Positions 45,448 through 53,373 of a DNA stretch of 64,000 nucleotides are shown one piece after another. The stretch is from the NCBI GenBank assembly GCA_019636285.1, contig JAHBXV010000020.1:1-64000 (forward strand), given 5' to 3'. The translations under genes were made by a program, and so were the position numbers. Every line of letters begins with the position of its first letter. Position 1 is the stretch's first letter. The notes under the pieces were generated by a model. It was not told where the DNA came from and searched no databases. It saw only the letters and a program-made list of their open reading frames with translations. The DNA is from Planctomycetaceae bacterium (GTDB lineage: Bacteria; Planctomycetota; Planctomycetia; Planctomycetales; Planctomycetaceae).

Positions 45448-46050
45448 ATGACACGCATCCTGGTTCTGTACTATTCAACCTATGGTCACGTGGAAACGCT
45501 CGCCGGTGCCGTCGCCGAAGGTGCCCGCGGCGTTGCCGGAACCGATGTTGTCATCAAACGCGTTCCGGAACTCATGAATGACGAGACCCTGAAGCGGATC
45601 GGCGGCAAGACCGATCAGAACGCCCCGATCGCCGACCCCAAGGAACTGGCCGATTACGACGCCATCTTCTTTGGAACGCCCACGCGATTCGGCAATATGG
45701 CCGCCCAGATGAGGAACTTTCTCGACCAGACGGGAGGGCTTTGGGTCAAAGGCGCCCTGGTCGGAAAAGTCTCCACGGTCTTCACGAGCACCGGCACCGG
45801 CGGCGGGAACGAAAGCACGATCATGACGTTCGTGCCGACGCTCATGCATCACGGCATGATCTACGTGGGGCTTCCCTATTCCTGTCCCGAACTCACCGAC
45901 ATCAGCGAACTCAAGGGAGGCTCCCCGTGGGGCGCGGCCACCATCGCCGGCGCCGATGGTTCCCGCCAGCCCTCGGAGAAGGAATTGGCCATGGCGAAGT
46001 TCCAGGGATCGCATGCCGCGAAGATCGCCGCCAAACTCTCTGCCCAATAA
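45448..46050 (+). CDS. wrbA: NAD(P)H:quinone oxidoreductase, WrbA type
   Basis: A 200-aa flavodoxin-fold protein with the WrbA hallmarks: [12 protein letters not shown] (FMN phosphate loop), [24 protein letters not shown], and [15 protein letters not shown]. It reduces quinones by two electrons with NAD(P)H and guards against oxidative stress. Complete length for the family. It ends 43 nt before the deacetylase gene on the same strand. Confidence 0.94.
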   Translation: MTRILVLYYSTYGHVETLAGAVAEGARGVAGTDVVIKRVPELMNDETLKRIGGKTDQNAPIADPKELADYDAIFFGTPTRFGNMAAQMRNFLDQTGGLWVKGALVGKVSTVFTSTGTGGGNESTIMTFVPTLMHHGMIYVGLPYSCPELTDISELKGGSPWGAATIAGADGSRQPSEKELAMAKFQGSHAAKIAAKLSAQ

Positions 46051-46093
46051 TTCGAAGCCCCTGCCCCAGATTCCCACCATGGAGTTCATCCGC

Positions 46094-47011
46094 ATGAAAA
46101 GTGCCCGCGTTGGTACGTTGCTGCTGGCCGGACTGTTCCACGCCGCGCTGAGTTTCGGGCAAAGTGCCGCACACCCCGCCGAAGAACCGCTCCGCATTAT
46201 TGTCTTCGGCGCTCACCCGGACGACGCCGAGTACAAGGCCGGAGGCACGGCCGCGAAGTGGGCAAAACTGGGCCACCAGGTGAAGCTCGTCTCGGTCACG
46301 AACGGCGACATCGGCCACTGGCAGATGGCCGGCGGACCGCTTGCGATTCGGCGGACTGCTGAGTCGGCTGCGGCCGGAAAAGTCCTGGGCATCACGTCGC
46401 AGGTGCTCGATATCCATGATGGAGAACTCGAACCGACGCTCGAGAATCGCAAGCTGATTACCCGGCTGATTCGCGAATGGCAGGCGGACGTGGTGATCGC
46501 GCATCGTCCCTGGGACTACCATCCCGACCATCGCTACGTGGGCATCCTGGTCCAGGACGCCGCGTTCATGGTCACGGTCCCCTTTATCTGCCCGGATGTC
46601 CCGCCGCTGAAGAAGAATCCCGTTTTTCTCTATTCGAGCGACGGGTTTCAGAAGCCGTACCCGTTTCGTCCGGACGTCGCCGTCGCGCTGGATGATGTCT
46701 TCGAGACGAAGCTCGAAGCCATTCATGAATTGACGTCGCAGGCGTACGAAGGGGGAGCCAGCGGCAGCGAAGAGTATGTCGCGACCGTCCCCCCGGAGAG
46801 CGACGTCGCCGGGCGCAAGGCCTGGCTGAAAGAACGCTGGTCCCGCCGGCAGTCGGCCGAGGCCGATAAGTACCGCGACTTGCTGATCCAGCTTTATGGC
46901 GAAGAAGCCGGCAAGCAGGTCAAGTACGCGGAAACCTTCGAGCTTTGCGAATACGGCGCGCGGCCGAATCGCGACGAACTGCGAAGGCTGTTTCCGTTTT
47001 ATGGCAAATAG
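46094..47011 (+). CDS. Exported PIG-L family deacetylase
   Basis: A 305-aa protein from ATG 46094, where GGAG sits 9 nt upstream; another ATG is at 46079. A signal peptide (about 1-23) is followed by a LmbE/PIG-L zinc deacetylase domain with the metal motif AHPDDAE (H41, D43, D44) and the later HPDH pair. It removes acetyl groups from N-acetylglucosamine-containing or other amide substrates. Export suggests action on envelope or environmental glycans. Next to an exported sulfatase, which supports glycan breakdown. Confidence 0.88.
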   Translation: MKSARVGTLLLAGLFHAALSFGQSAAHPAEEPLRIIVFGAHPDDAEYKAGGTAAKWAKLGHQVKLVSVTNGDIGHWQMAGGPLAIRRTAESAAAGKVLGITSQVLDIHDGELEPTLENRKLITRLIREWQADVVIAHRPWDYHPDHRYVGILVQDAAFMVTVPFICPDVPPLKKNPVFLYSSDGFQKPYPFRPDVAVALDDVFETKLEAIHELTSQAYEGGASGSEEYVATVPPESDVAGRKAWLKERWSRRQSAEADKYRDLLIQLYGEEAGKQVKYAETFELCEYGARPNRDELRRLFPFYGK

Positions 47012-47113
47012 TCGGCGGATCTTGTCCGCGTGATTGCCAACGATTCTCGAGGAGTGTCAAACCGTCGTCGAGCGCCAATCAACTCTTGAATGACCCACCA
47101 GGGAAGCTTCGCC

Positions 47114-48619
47114 ATGATTGACCGGACAAACGGGTTTCAGCGGCAAACGAGTCAGAAGACAGAATCTCGTTGTCGCCCCAGCATCTTTCCGAACGGCCTG
47201 TGCTGGGCGCTCTTCGTTTTTTGCGGGTGTTTCCACGGCACGGTCGGAGCCGCCGAAAAGCCGCCGAACATCATCGTCATCATTACCGACGACCAGGGGT
47301 ACGGCGAACTGAGCCTGCATGGCAATCCAACCCTCAGTACGCCATCGCTCGATTTATTGGCGCGGCAATCGGTCCGCTTCACGAATTTCCATGTCAGCCC
47401 CACATGCGCGCCGACCCGATCAGCCCTGATGACCGGACGCCACGAATTCCGAAACGGCGTCACGCACACGATCCATGAACGGGAACGGCTGAGACTCGAT
47501 GCCGTCACGCTGCCGCAACTGCTGAAGACCGCGGACTATCAGACCGGCATTTTCGGGAAATGGCATCTGGGCGACGAAGACGCCTATCAGCCGGGCCAGC
47601 GGGGATTCGACGAAGTCTTCATCCACGGCGCGGGCGGGATTGGCCAGACCTATCCCGGCAGTTGCGGCGACGCTCCCGGAAACAGCTATTTCGGCCCGTT
47701 CGTCTGGCACAATGACCGGTTCGTGAAGACCAGCCTGTTCTGCACCGATGTGTTCTTTCGGCAGGCGATCGAGTGGATGAACGAGCGGCGCCAGTCGGAG
47801 GCCCCGTTTTTCGCGTACATTTCCACGAATGCCCCGCATGCCCCCTACCTGTGCCCGGATGAGTACGCCGAGCCGTTTCTGCGGGTAGGTTTGAAGGAAA
47901 ACGAAGCCCGCTATTACGGGATGATCGCCAATATCGACAGAAATGTCGGGTTGCTTCTCGACATGCTCAAGCGCTGGCGGCTTGATGACAGGACCGTCGT
48001 GGTCTTCCTGACCGACAACGGGCATTCGATCGGTTCTTTGTTCAACGCGGGGATGCGCGGAGCCAAGGGAACCCCGTACCAGGGAGGGACTCGCGTTCCC
48101 TGTTTCATCCGCTGGATCAAACAATTTCCGCGAGGTGTCGAGATTCCGGCGCTCACCGCGCACATCGACTTGCTCCCGACGCTGACGGAGCTGGCCGGCG
48201 TCAAGCTTCCCGACTCGCTCCCCGTCGAGGGACGCAGCCTGGTGCCGCTCTTGCGCGATCCGTCCGCTCCCTGGCCCGACCGCATGTTGTTTACCCATGT
48301 CGGACGATGGGAACGTGGCCAGGCAAGCGAGTCCAAGTATCTGCGCTGCCGCGTCCGAAACACGCGCTTTACGTTGGTTTCGGCGGACACAAAAGGTCAG
48401 AAAGCGTGGGAATTGTTCGACATGGAAAATGATCCGGGTGAAACGACGAATGTGCTCGACAAGCACCCGCAGGTCGCCGCGCGACTCGAGGCCGCCTATG
48501 ACGAATGGTGGGAGTCGATCCAGCCAGACCTCGTCAACGAGGATGCTGTCGGCCCCGAAGTGAATCCCTTCAAGGAGCGCTTCTGGAAGCAGTTTCCGGA
48601 CCAGAAGCCCAGCGAATGA
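47114..48619 (+). CDS. Exported arylsulfatase-type sulfatase
   Basis: A 501-aa sulfatase from ATG 47114, with GGGAAG 8 nt upstream. After an N-terminal signal or membrane segment (about 29-47) comes the alkaline-phosphatase-fold domain with D59-D60 and the signature C98-A-P-T-R102. That Cys should become formylglycine by a maturase not in the window. It likely removes sulfate esters from polysaccharides, a trait greatly expanded in planctomycetes. The specific glycan cannot be assigned. Preceded by a PIG-L deacetylase. Confidence 0.92.
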   Translation: MIDRTNGFQRQTSQKTESRCRPSIFPNGLCWALFVFCGCFHGTVGAAEKPPNIIVIITDDQGYGELSLHGNPTLSTPSLDLLARQSVRFTNFHVSPTCAPTRSALMTGRHEFRNGVTHTIHERERLRLDAVTLPQLLKTADYQTGIFGKWHLGDEDAYQPGQRGFDEVFIHGAGGIGQTYPGSCGDAPGNSYFGPFVWHNDRFVKTSLFCTDVFFRQAIEWMNERRQSEAPFFAYISTNAPHAPYLCPDEYAEPFLRVGLKENEARYYGMIANIDRNVGLLLDMLKRWRLDDRTVVVFLTDNGHSIGSLFNAGMRGAKGTPYQGGTRVPCFIRWIKQFPRGVEIPALTAHIDLLPTLTELAGVKLPDSLPVEGRSLVPLLRDPSAPWPDRMLFTHVGRWERGQASESKYLRCRVRNTRFTLVSADTKGQKAWELFDMENDPGETTNVLDKHPQVAARLEAAYDEWWESIQPDLVNEDAVGPEVNPFKERFWKQFPDQKPSE

Positions 48620-48635
48620 GGCGGGGGGAACCGGT

Positions 48636-49016
48636 TCAGGCTCCGTCGCCGGCCGGTGGCGATGGGGTTGTCGGGATGTATCGATTGGCGAGTTCGGCAT
48701 AGTCTTCGCGGACGGGGCTGAAAACGTCGAGCACGACCGCCGGCCCCCCAATCGCCTTCGCCGAGTGCAAGACGTTCGGCGGAATCAGAAACAGCGATCC
48801 GGCTTCCACCAGCCGTTCTTCGTCGCCAATTCGCAGCAGGACGCGGCCCTTCAGCAGCACGCCCCCCTGTTCGTGCGGATGGGAGTGAAGGGGAACTTCC
48901 GCGCCCTCGTCCATTTCCAGGTAAGAGAGCATCAGATGCTGCCCGAACGGCGTGCGCATGCGGCAGCCGGGGACTGGCTCGATGGCGGCGACCTGACTCA
49001 AATCGATAAAACTCAT
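48636..49016 (-). CDS. Cupin-domain protein
   Basis: A 126-aa single-domain cupin. ATG 49016 is preferred, with AGGA upstream. Metal-binding residues H44, H46, H48 and Q50 (LHSHPHEQ) and a later H (NVLHS) make a complete first-row-metal site. Small cupins of this type serve as oxygenases, isomerases or sugar/metabolite sensors. Divergent from the CDGSH gene. Confidence 0.85.
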   Translation of the reverse strand: MSFIDLSQVAAIEPVPGCRMRTPFGQHLMLSYLEMDEGAEVPLHSHPHEQGGVLLKGRVLLRIGDEERLVEAGSLFLIPPNVLHSAKAIGGPAVVLDVFSPVREDYAELANRYIPTTPSPPAGDGA

Positions 49017-49102
49017 GGTGTGCATCCTGTCGAGGATGGAATCGTGAACCGTGCCGGCATGGTCCAGTGATCGTGAGACCGCTTCGAGGAAAGGCAGGCA
49101 TC

Positions 49103-49372
49103 GTGTCCCAGGAGCAACCGGCAAGTCCCGTCGTCATCAAGACACGCAAGGATGGCCCGCTGCTGGTGACAGGGTCGTTCACGCTGACCGACCACCTCGG
49201 CAACATTTATGATACCACCAACCAGCCGAATATCGCGCTGTGTCGCTGTGGTCGCTCCCGTCGCAGGCCCTTTTGCGATGGCAGTCATCGAAACACGGAT
49301 TTTCGGGCCGAGGAACTGGCGAACGGCGGCTCCGGCGACCATGCTGGCTCCGAACCCACTGCTTCGCCCTGA
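49103..49372 (+). CDS. CDGSH iron-sulfur domain protein
   Basis: An 89-aa protein from GTG 49103, with GGAAAGG 8 nt upstream. The CDGSH motif is complete: C47-R-C49, C58-D-G-S-H62, three Cys and one His that hold a redox-active [2Fe-2S] cluster. An upstream GTG at 49067 is also in frame. Cytoplasmic. In bacteria such proteins act in iron, redox or electron-transfer tasks that are not yet well defined. Confidence 0.88.
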   Translation: MSQEQPASPVVIKTRKDGPLLVTGSFTLTDHLGNIYDTTNQPNIALCRCGRSRRRPFCDGSHRNTDFRAEELANGGSGDHAGSEPTASP

Positions 49373-49425
49373 GACCCATCCCAGCGGTGATTGCCATTCA
49401 ACTCCAGTTTGAGAGGTTGCGCCCG

Positions 49426-51387
49426 ATGAGTGCTCGATTGGCGGTTGGCCTCATGTTGACTCTGGCTGTCACGGCACGGGCGGAGGGACCGACCGCGGAG
49501 GAAAAGGCCGATCTTGCCGCGAAGCTGTTGGCGTTTCAGCAGCAACTGAGCGACTGGCAACCCGCTCCGGCCGCGCGCGACGCGGAAGCCGACGTCTTTG
49601 TCTGTGCCAAAGCCGTTGAATGGCTTTTGCGTCACGACGAGTTCTACAAACCGGCCGATCTCGCCACCGCGCATAAGGTCTTGGAGACTGGCGCCGGCCG
49701 ACTCGCGTTGGCCAAAGAGGGGAAATTCCCCTGGCGATCGGAACCCGGCTCCCATGTTTTGGGTTACCGGTCGAAGATCGACAAGTCCGTGCAACCCTTT
49801 GCCGTGACGTTTCCCCCCAACTACGACCCGAACGCGATGACGCGCTGGCCGGTACAGGTCGTGCTACACGGCCGAAACGCGAACCTGCACGAAGTCTCCT
49901 TCTTCCAGCAGCATGACGGCAAAACTCCCAAGGAACCTGCTGCCCAGACATGGGTGCAGCTTGATGTCTTTGGCCGAACGAATAATGCCTACCGCTGGGC
50001 AGGCGAGACCGATGTCTTCGAAGCCCTGTCGGCATTGCGGCGAGTCTGCCGCATCGATGACCACCGCATCACGCTGTGGGGGTTTTCAATGGGAGGAGCC
50101 GGAGCCTGGCACCTGGGGCTGCATTATCCAGATCGCTGGTCGTCCGTGGGAGCGGGAGCCGGCTTTGTCGACACCATTGAATACCTCGGGCTGAAGGCAC
50201 CGTTGTCCCCCCTGCATCAGCGGCTGATCCATATCTACGACGCGGTCGACTATGTCGAGAACGCGGCGAACGTCCCGATCATTGGATATGGCGGCGAGTT
50301 GGATAAGCAGTTGCTTGCAGCCAGCACCATGCATCGCCTCGGCCAGGAACGCGGCGTCGAGATTCCGTTACTTGTCGGTCCTGGGGTCGAACACAAATGG
50401 CACCCCGACAGTTTTCGCGAGTTTCAGGAGTTTCATGCCCGGCACACTGAAGCCGGACGACCGCGCTATCCGGCTCCTGGTCGAATTCGCTTCGCGACCT
50501 GGACGCTGAAGTACAACCAGTGCGACTGGGTCACGATTCTCGAGCAGCGAGTGCCCTACGAGCAATCGATTGTCGAAGCGCAGGTTCATCCGGACGACGA
50601 TGTGCTCGAGGTTTCAACCACGAACGTGGTGCTGCTCAGTTTGTCGCGAGACGTCGCCGAGTTCGTCCGGATCGATGATGGCGATCCCCTTCCCCTTCGG
50701 AATGCAGCCGATGGTCTGTTACCCTCCGTCGACTTCGAAAAAGTGGGCGATACCTGGCGGGGGCTCGATTACCGTGCGTCCCGGCAACTGATGGAGAGCC
50801 CCGGCCTCCGCAAGCGGCACGACCTGCAAGGCCCCATCGACGATGCGTTCATGGAACCGTTTCTCGTCGTCGAGCCCTCGGGCAGTCCCTGGCATGCTTC
50901 GCATGCCGAGTACACCACCTTCGTGAAAGACCGCTTTCTGGCCGAGTTCGACAAATGGCTCCGCGGTCGCCCGCCCGTCGTACAGGACAATCGGCTGACC
51001 GATGAAGACATTGCCGACAACAACCTGATCCTGTTTGGCGATCCGGGTTCGAACGCTGTTCTTGCGCGGATTGTCCGTTCACTCCCGCTGACGTGGACGC
51101 GCGACGAATTGTCCCTCAACAACCAGAACTTCGCCCCGGCGAATTCCGCGCTGGCGATGATCTTCCCGAATCCGCTCAACCCGCGTCGCTACGTGGTCAT
51201 CAACTCGGGACATACATTCCACGAGGCAGAATTCAAAGCCTCGAACGCGACGCTCTACCCACGGCTGGGCGACATCGCCGTCATCGGCTTCGAACGGCGC
51301 GCTGATGGAACATTCGGCGAAACTATCCTGTTCAATGAAATCTTCAACAGCACATGGGGGCTGCCAGGTGCTTCGCCCGAAGAATGA
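49426..51387 (+). CDS. Exported alpha/beta-hydrolase (esterase/prolyl-oligopeptidase-like)
   Basis: A 653-aa protein from ATG 49426, with GAGAGG 9 nt upstream. A signal peptide (about 1-19) is followed by a helical region to about 115. An alpha/beta-hydrolase domain (about 120-340) holds the nucleophile GFSMGGAGAWH. A further beta-rich region (about 350-450) and a second Rossmann-like part (DNNLILFGDPGSN) complete it. The gene follows the CDGSH gene by 53 nt. The substrate is unknown, perhaps a polysaccharide ester or peptide. Confidence 0.82.
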   Translation: MSARLAVGLMLTLAVTARAEGPTAEEKADLAAKLLAFQQQLSDWQPAPAARDAEADVFVCAKAVEWLLRHDEFYKPADLATAHKVLETGAGRLALAKEGKFPWRSEPGSHVLGYRSKIDKSVQPFAVTFPPNYDPNAMTRWPVQVVLHGRNANLHEVSFFQQHDGKTPKEPAAQTWVQLDVFGRTNNAYRWAGETDVFEALSALRRVCRIDDHRITLWGFSMGGAGAWHLGLHYPDRWSSVGAGAGFVDTIEYLGLKAPLSPLHQRLIHIYDAVDYVENAANVPIIGYGGELDKQLLAASTMHRLGQERGVEIPLLVGPGVEHKWHPDSFREFQEFHARHTEAGRPRYPAPGRIRFATWTLKYNQCDWVTILEQRVPYEQSIVEAQVHPDDDVLEVSTTNVVLLSLSRDVAEFVRIDDGDPLPLRNAADGLLPSVDFEKVGDTWRGLDYRASRQLMESPGLRKRHDLQGPIDDAFMEPFLVVEPSGSPWHASHAEYTTFVKDRFLAEFDKWLRGRPPVVQDNRLTDEDIADNNLILFGDPGSNAVLARIVRSLPLTWTRDELSLNNQNFAPANSALAMIFPNPLNPRRYVVINSGHTFHEAEFKASNATLYPRLGDIAVIGFERRADGTFGETILFNEIFNSTWGLPGASPEE

Positions 51388-51397
51388 GGCGATCGCG

Positions 51398-52480
51398 TTA
51401 CGAATCGCTCATCAGACCCGCCAGATGCCTGGTTTCCTCGAAACTGGCGAGGCCAATACGAACGCTGGTCACCAGCGGAACCGCCAGCAGCATCCCGACG
51501 ACACCCCACGTCCACCCCAATAACGCGATGGAAAACAGCAGAATGAGCGGGCTGACGTTGACGTGTCGTCCCGAGTAGCGAATCTCGACGTAGTCGATCC
51601 AGACAAACCGGCAGATGGCCAGCACCACGGCCAGCAGGATAACCGGGCCCAGGCTTTCGAACTGCACGAGGGCCGTCAACAGCGGCGGAATGAGGGCGGC
51701 GATCGACCCCAGGTAGGTGATGTAATTCGCCAGAAACATCAGGACGCCCCACAACAGCCAGAAGTCGACACCAGCCGCCCAGCAGATCAGCGCCGTCGAA
51801 AGCCCCAGCCCGGCGCTGACCAGCGTCTTCACCACCAGGAATCGCCAGAGATCGTCCTTGATGTGGCGCATCGCCTCCAGCACGCGGGTCGACGTCTCGG
51901 CGGACAGCGACTTGCGAATGCGTCCAGGAAGCCGCTCCGCTTCCATGAAGAGAAATAGAAGGTAGAAGACCGCCATCGTCGCCTGCTCGACGATGGTGAA
52001 GGTCGCTCCTGCCAGGTGGGTCAGCAGGCTGCGTTCCGAGACATTGAACAAATCGCTGATCGCATAGCGTTCCCAGTCGAACGTTCCCTGTTCGTTCGCC
52101 AGATTCGTCAGACGCGCGAACGAGTCGATCAATTCCAGCGTTCGCGACCGGTATCTGGGAAAATTCTCGGCGACCGCCTGGATGTTTGTCTCCAGCACTC
52201 TGGCACCGCCATAAATCAGCATCGCGACCAGAACGGTCATCACCACATAGGCCAGCCCCCTCGGCAGCCCCAGGCCCGCGATCCGGTCAACGACCGGGTT
52301 GAGAAGCAGCAGCAGAAAGATGGCAACCAGGAGAGGGGTAAAGACGGGCTTGAGTGCCGTGACCAGCACCGCCGCCACCATCACCGTCAGAGACAGCAAG
52401 CACCAGTCTTGCAAGCGGTATCGGGGCATCGGCGCGACTGGATTCGGTTCGGCGGGAGGCGGCAACTCGGCGTGCGACAT
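51398..52480 (-). CDS. AI-2E family permease (TqsA/YdiK-like)
   Basis: A 360-aa membrane protein with about eight hydrophobic helices, arranged as in the AI-2E family (PF01594): two N-terminal helices, a long amphipathic part with LETNIQAVAENFPRYRSR, then VFYLLFLFMEAERLPGRIRKSL and a GxxGMLLAVPLVTSVRI end. These proteins export or exchange small molecules or ions. A link to quorum sensing should not be assumed. Convergent with the hydrolase gene, 10 nt away. Confidence 0.9.
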   Translation of the reverse strand: MSHAELPPPAEPNPVAPMPRYRLQDWCLLSLTVMVAAVLVTALKPVFTPLLVAIFLLLLLNPVVDRIAGLGLPRGLAYVVMTVLVAMLIYGGARVLETNIQAVAENFPRYRSRTLELIDSFARLTNLANEQGTFDWERYAISDLFNVSERSLLTHLAGATFTIVEQATMAVFYLLFLFMEAERLPGRIRKSLSAETSTRVLEAMRHIKDDLWRFLVVKTLVSAGLGLSTALICWAAGVDFWLLWGVLMFLANYITYLGSIAALIPPLLTALVQFESLGPVILLAVVLAICRFVWIDYVEIRYSGRHVNVSPLILLFSIALLGWTWGVVGMLLAVPLVTSVRIGLASFEETRHLAGLMSDS

Positions 52481-52576
52481 GCGGCTTCCCGGATAGCGGC
52501 CGTGACAGAGAATTCACGATTCAGACTCACATCGTCCCTGGGCGACGAGGCTCGTCCCAATGTGTTCTGCAAGAAA

Positions 52577-52607
52577 AAGACCCGCGGAAGTGGTCTCCGC
52601 GGGTCTT
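52577..52607 (-). terminator. Intrinsic terminator after the 65-aa gene
   Basis: Read on the minus strand, AAGACCCGCGGA pairs with TCCGCGGGTCTT around a 7-nt loop, and a TTTTTCTT run follows. It lies 86 nt downstream of the 65-aa gene and upstream of the AI-2E permease gene, so these two are separate transcripts. Confidence 0.85.
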
Positions 52608-52692
52608 CGTAAATCTTCGACTGAAGTGCGGACAGCAGAATCACTCACCGTGGAGAGGATTTGCGTTCCGGATCGGTTACCGCGACGACCGA

Positions 52693-52890
52693 CTAAACCG
52701 TCGCCGGCTGCGAATCGGCTTCCAGCAACTGCCGCAGGGCCGCGATTTCCCGCAGCTCTTCCTGGCGTTCTTCTTCCGAGATGTCCTGCGTTTCGCGAAA
52801 ACCGAGCATCCGGCTGCTGCGCACGAACCGCAGTCCGCGCAAGAGCAGGTCGCGCTGACGATCATTCAATTCGATCTGAGGTGCACTCAT
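52693..52890 (-). CDS. Small helical protein of unknown function
   Basis: A 65-aa protein from ATG 52890, with GGATGGG upstream. It is highly charged and helical (MSAPQIELNDRQRDLLLRGL, then EEERQEELREIAALRQLLEAD) with no membrane span or cysteine, suggesting a small coiled-coil protein. A terminator follows, which supports a real gene. I do not recognise the family. Confidence 0.65.
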   Translation of the reverse strand: MSAPQIELNDRQRDLLLRGLRFVRSSRMLGFRETQDISEEERQEELREIAALRQLLEADSQPATV

Positions 52891-53373
52891 GAAACCCATC
52901 CGCCTGTTTGAGGAAACGAGGCCGATCGTGCCGTCGCCGGCAGCTCTCATTTCCGAAAAGGATACCGCCCGGTCCCGTTACCCTTCAAGAACCTGTTGCC
53001 TTTATGCCGGGTTCTCGAACATCAGGACTTTCGCGGTCGGCCTGTCCAAAGCCGGTCTTTCATCCCTTTATCGAATCGAACTCCGGCAATCTTTGCAAGT
53101 CGTCCGATGGTCGGCTCGACCGTTTCGACCGGACCGGCCCGTCGAAATCTATTGATGGGTACGGCCGCGTGGCACCGCGGCTGCCCCTGCCCGACCGCAT
53201 GCGTCGCCATGCGGAATGCGGCGACTTTGCCGGTTAGCCAGCTTTTCACGATTTTTCCTGTTTTGACGGCAATCGCTCCGCCGAACCAACAGACAGAGTC
53301 GACCGCGACATTTCGCGGCCGTCCCCCTATTCCGTGCAGTACGCGCTCGTGACGAGCTACGGAGTTGTCAGGA
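52891..53373. other. About 480-nt intergenic region, nothing supported
   Basis: Between the divergent 65-aa gene and the export operon. Promoters of both must be here. I see no good open frame, repeat or RNA gene. Confidence 0.5.

Noticed and set aside
47420-48751. A 443-codon minus-strand frame across the sulfatase
   Set aside because: Mirror of the sulfatase, whose C98-A-P-T-R and DD motifs are unmistakable.
52996-53352. Plus-strand frame between the 65-aa gene and the export operon
   Set aside because: No ribosome site, no signal peptide or domain, and composition like the surrounding noncoding DNA.
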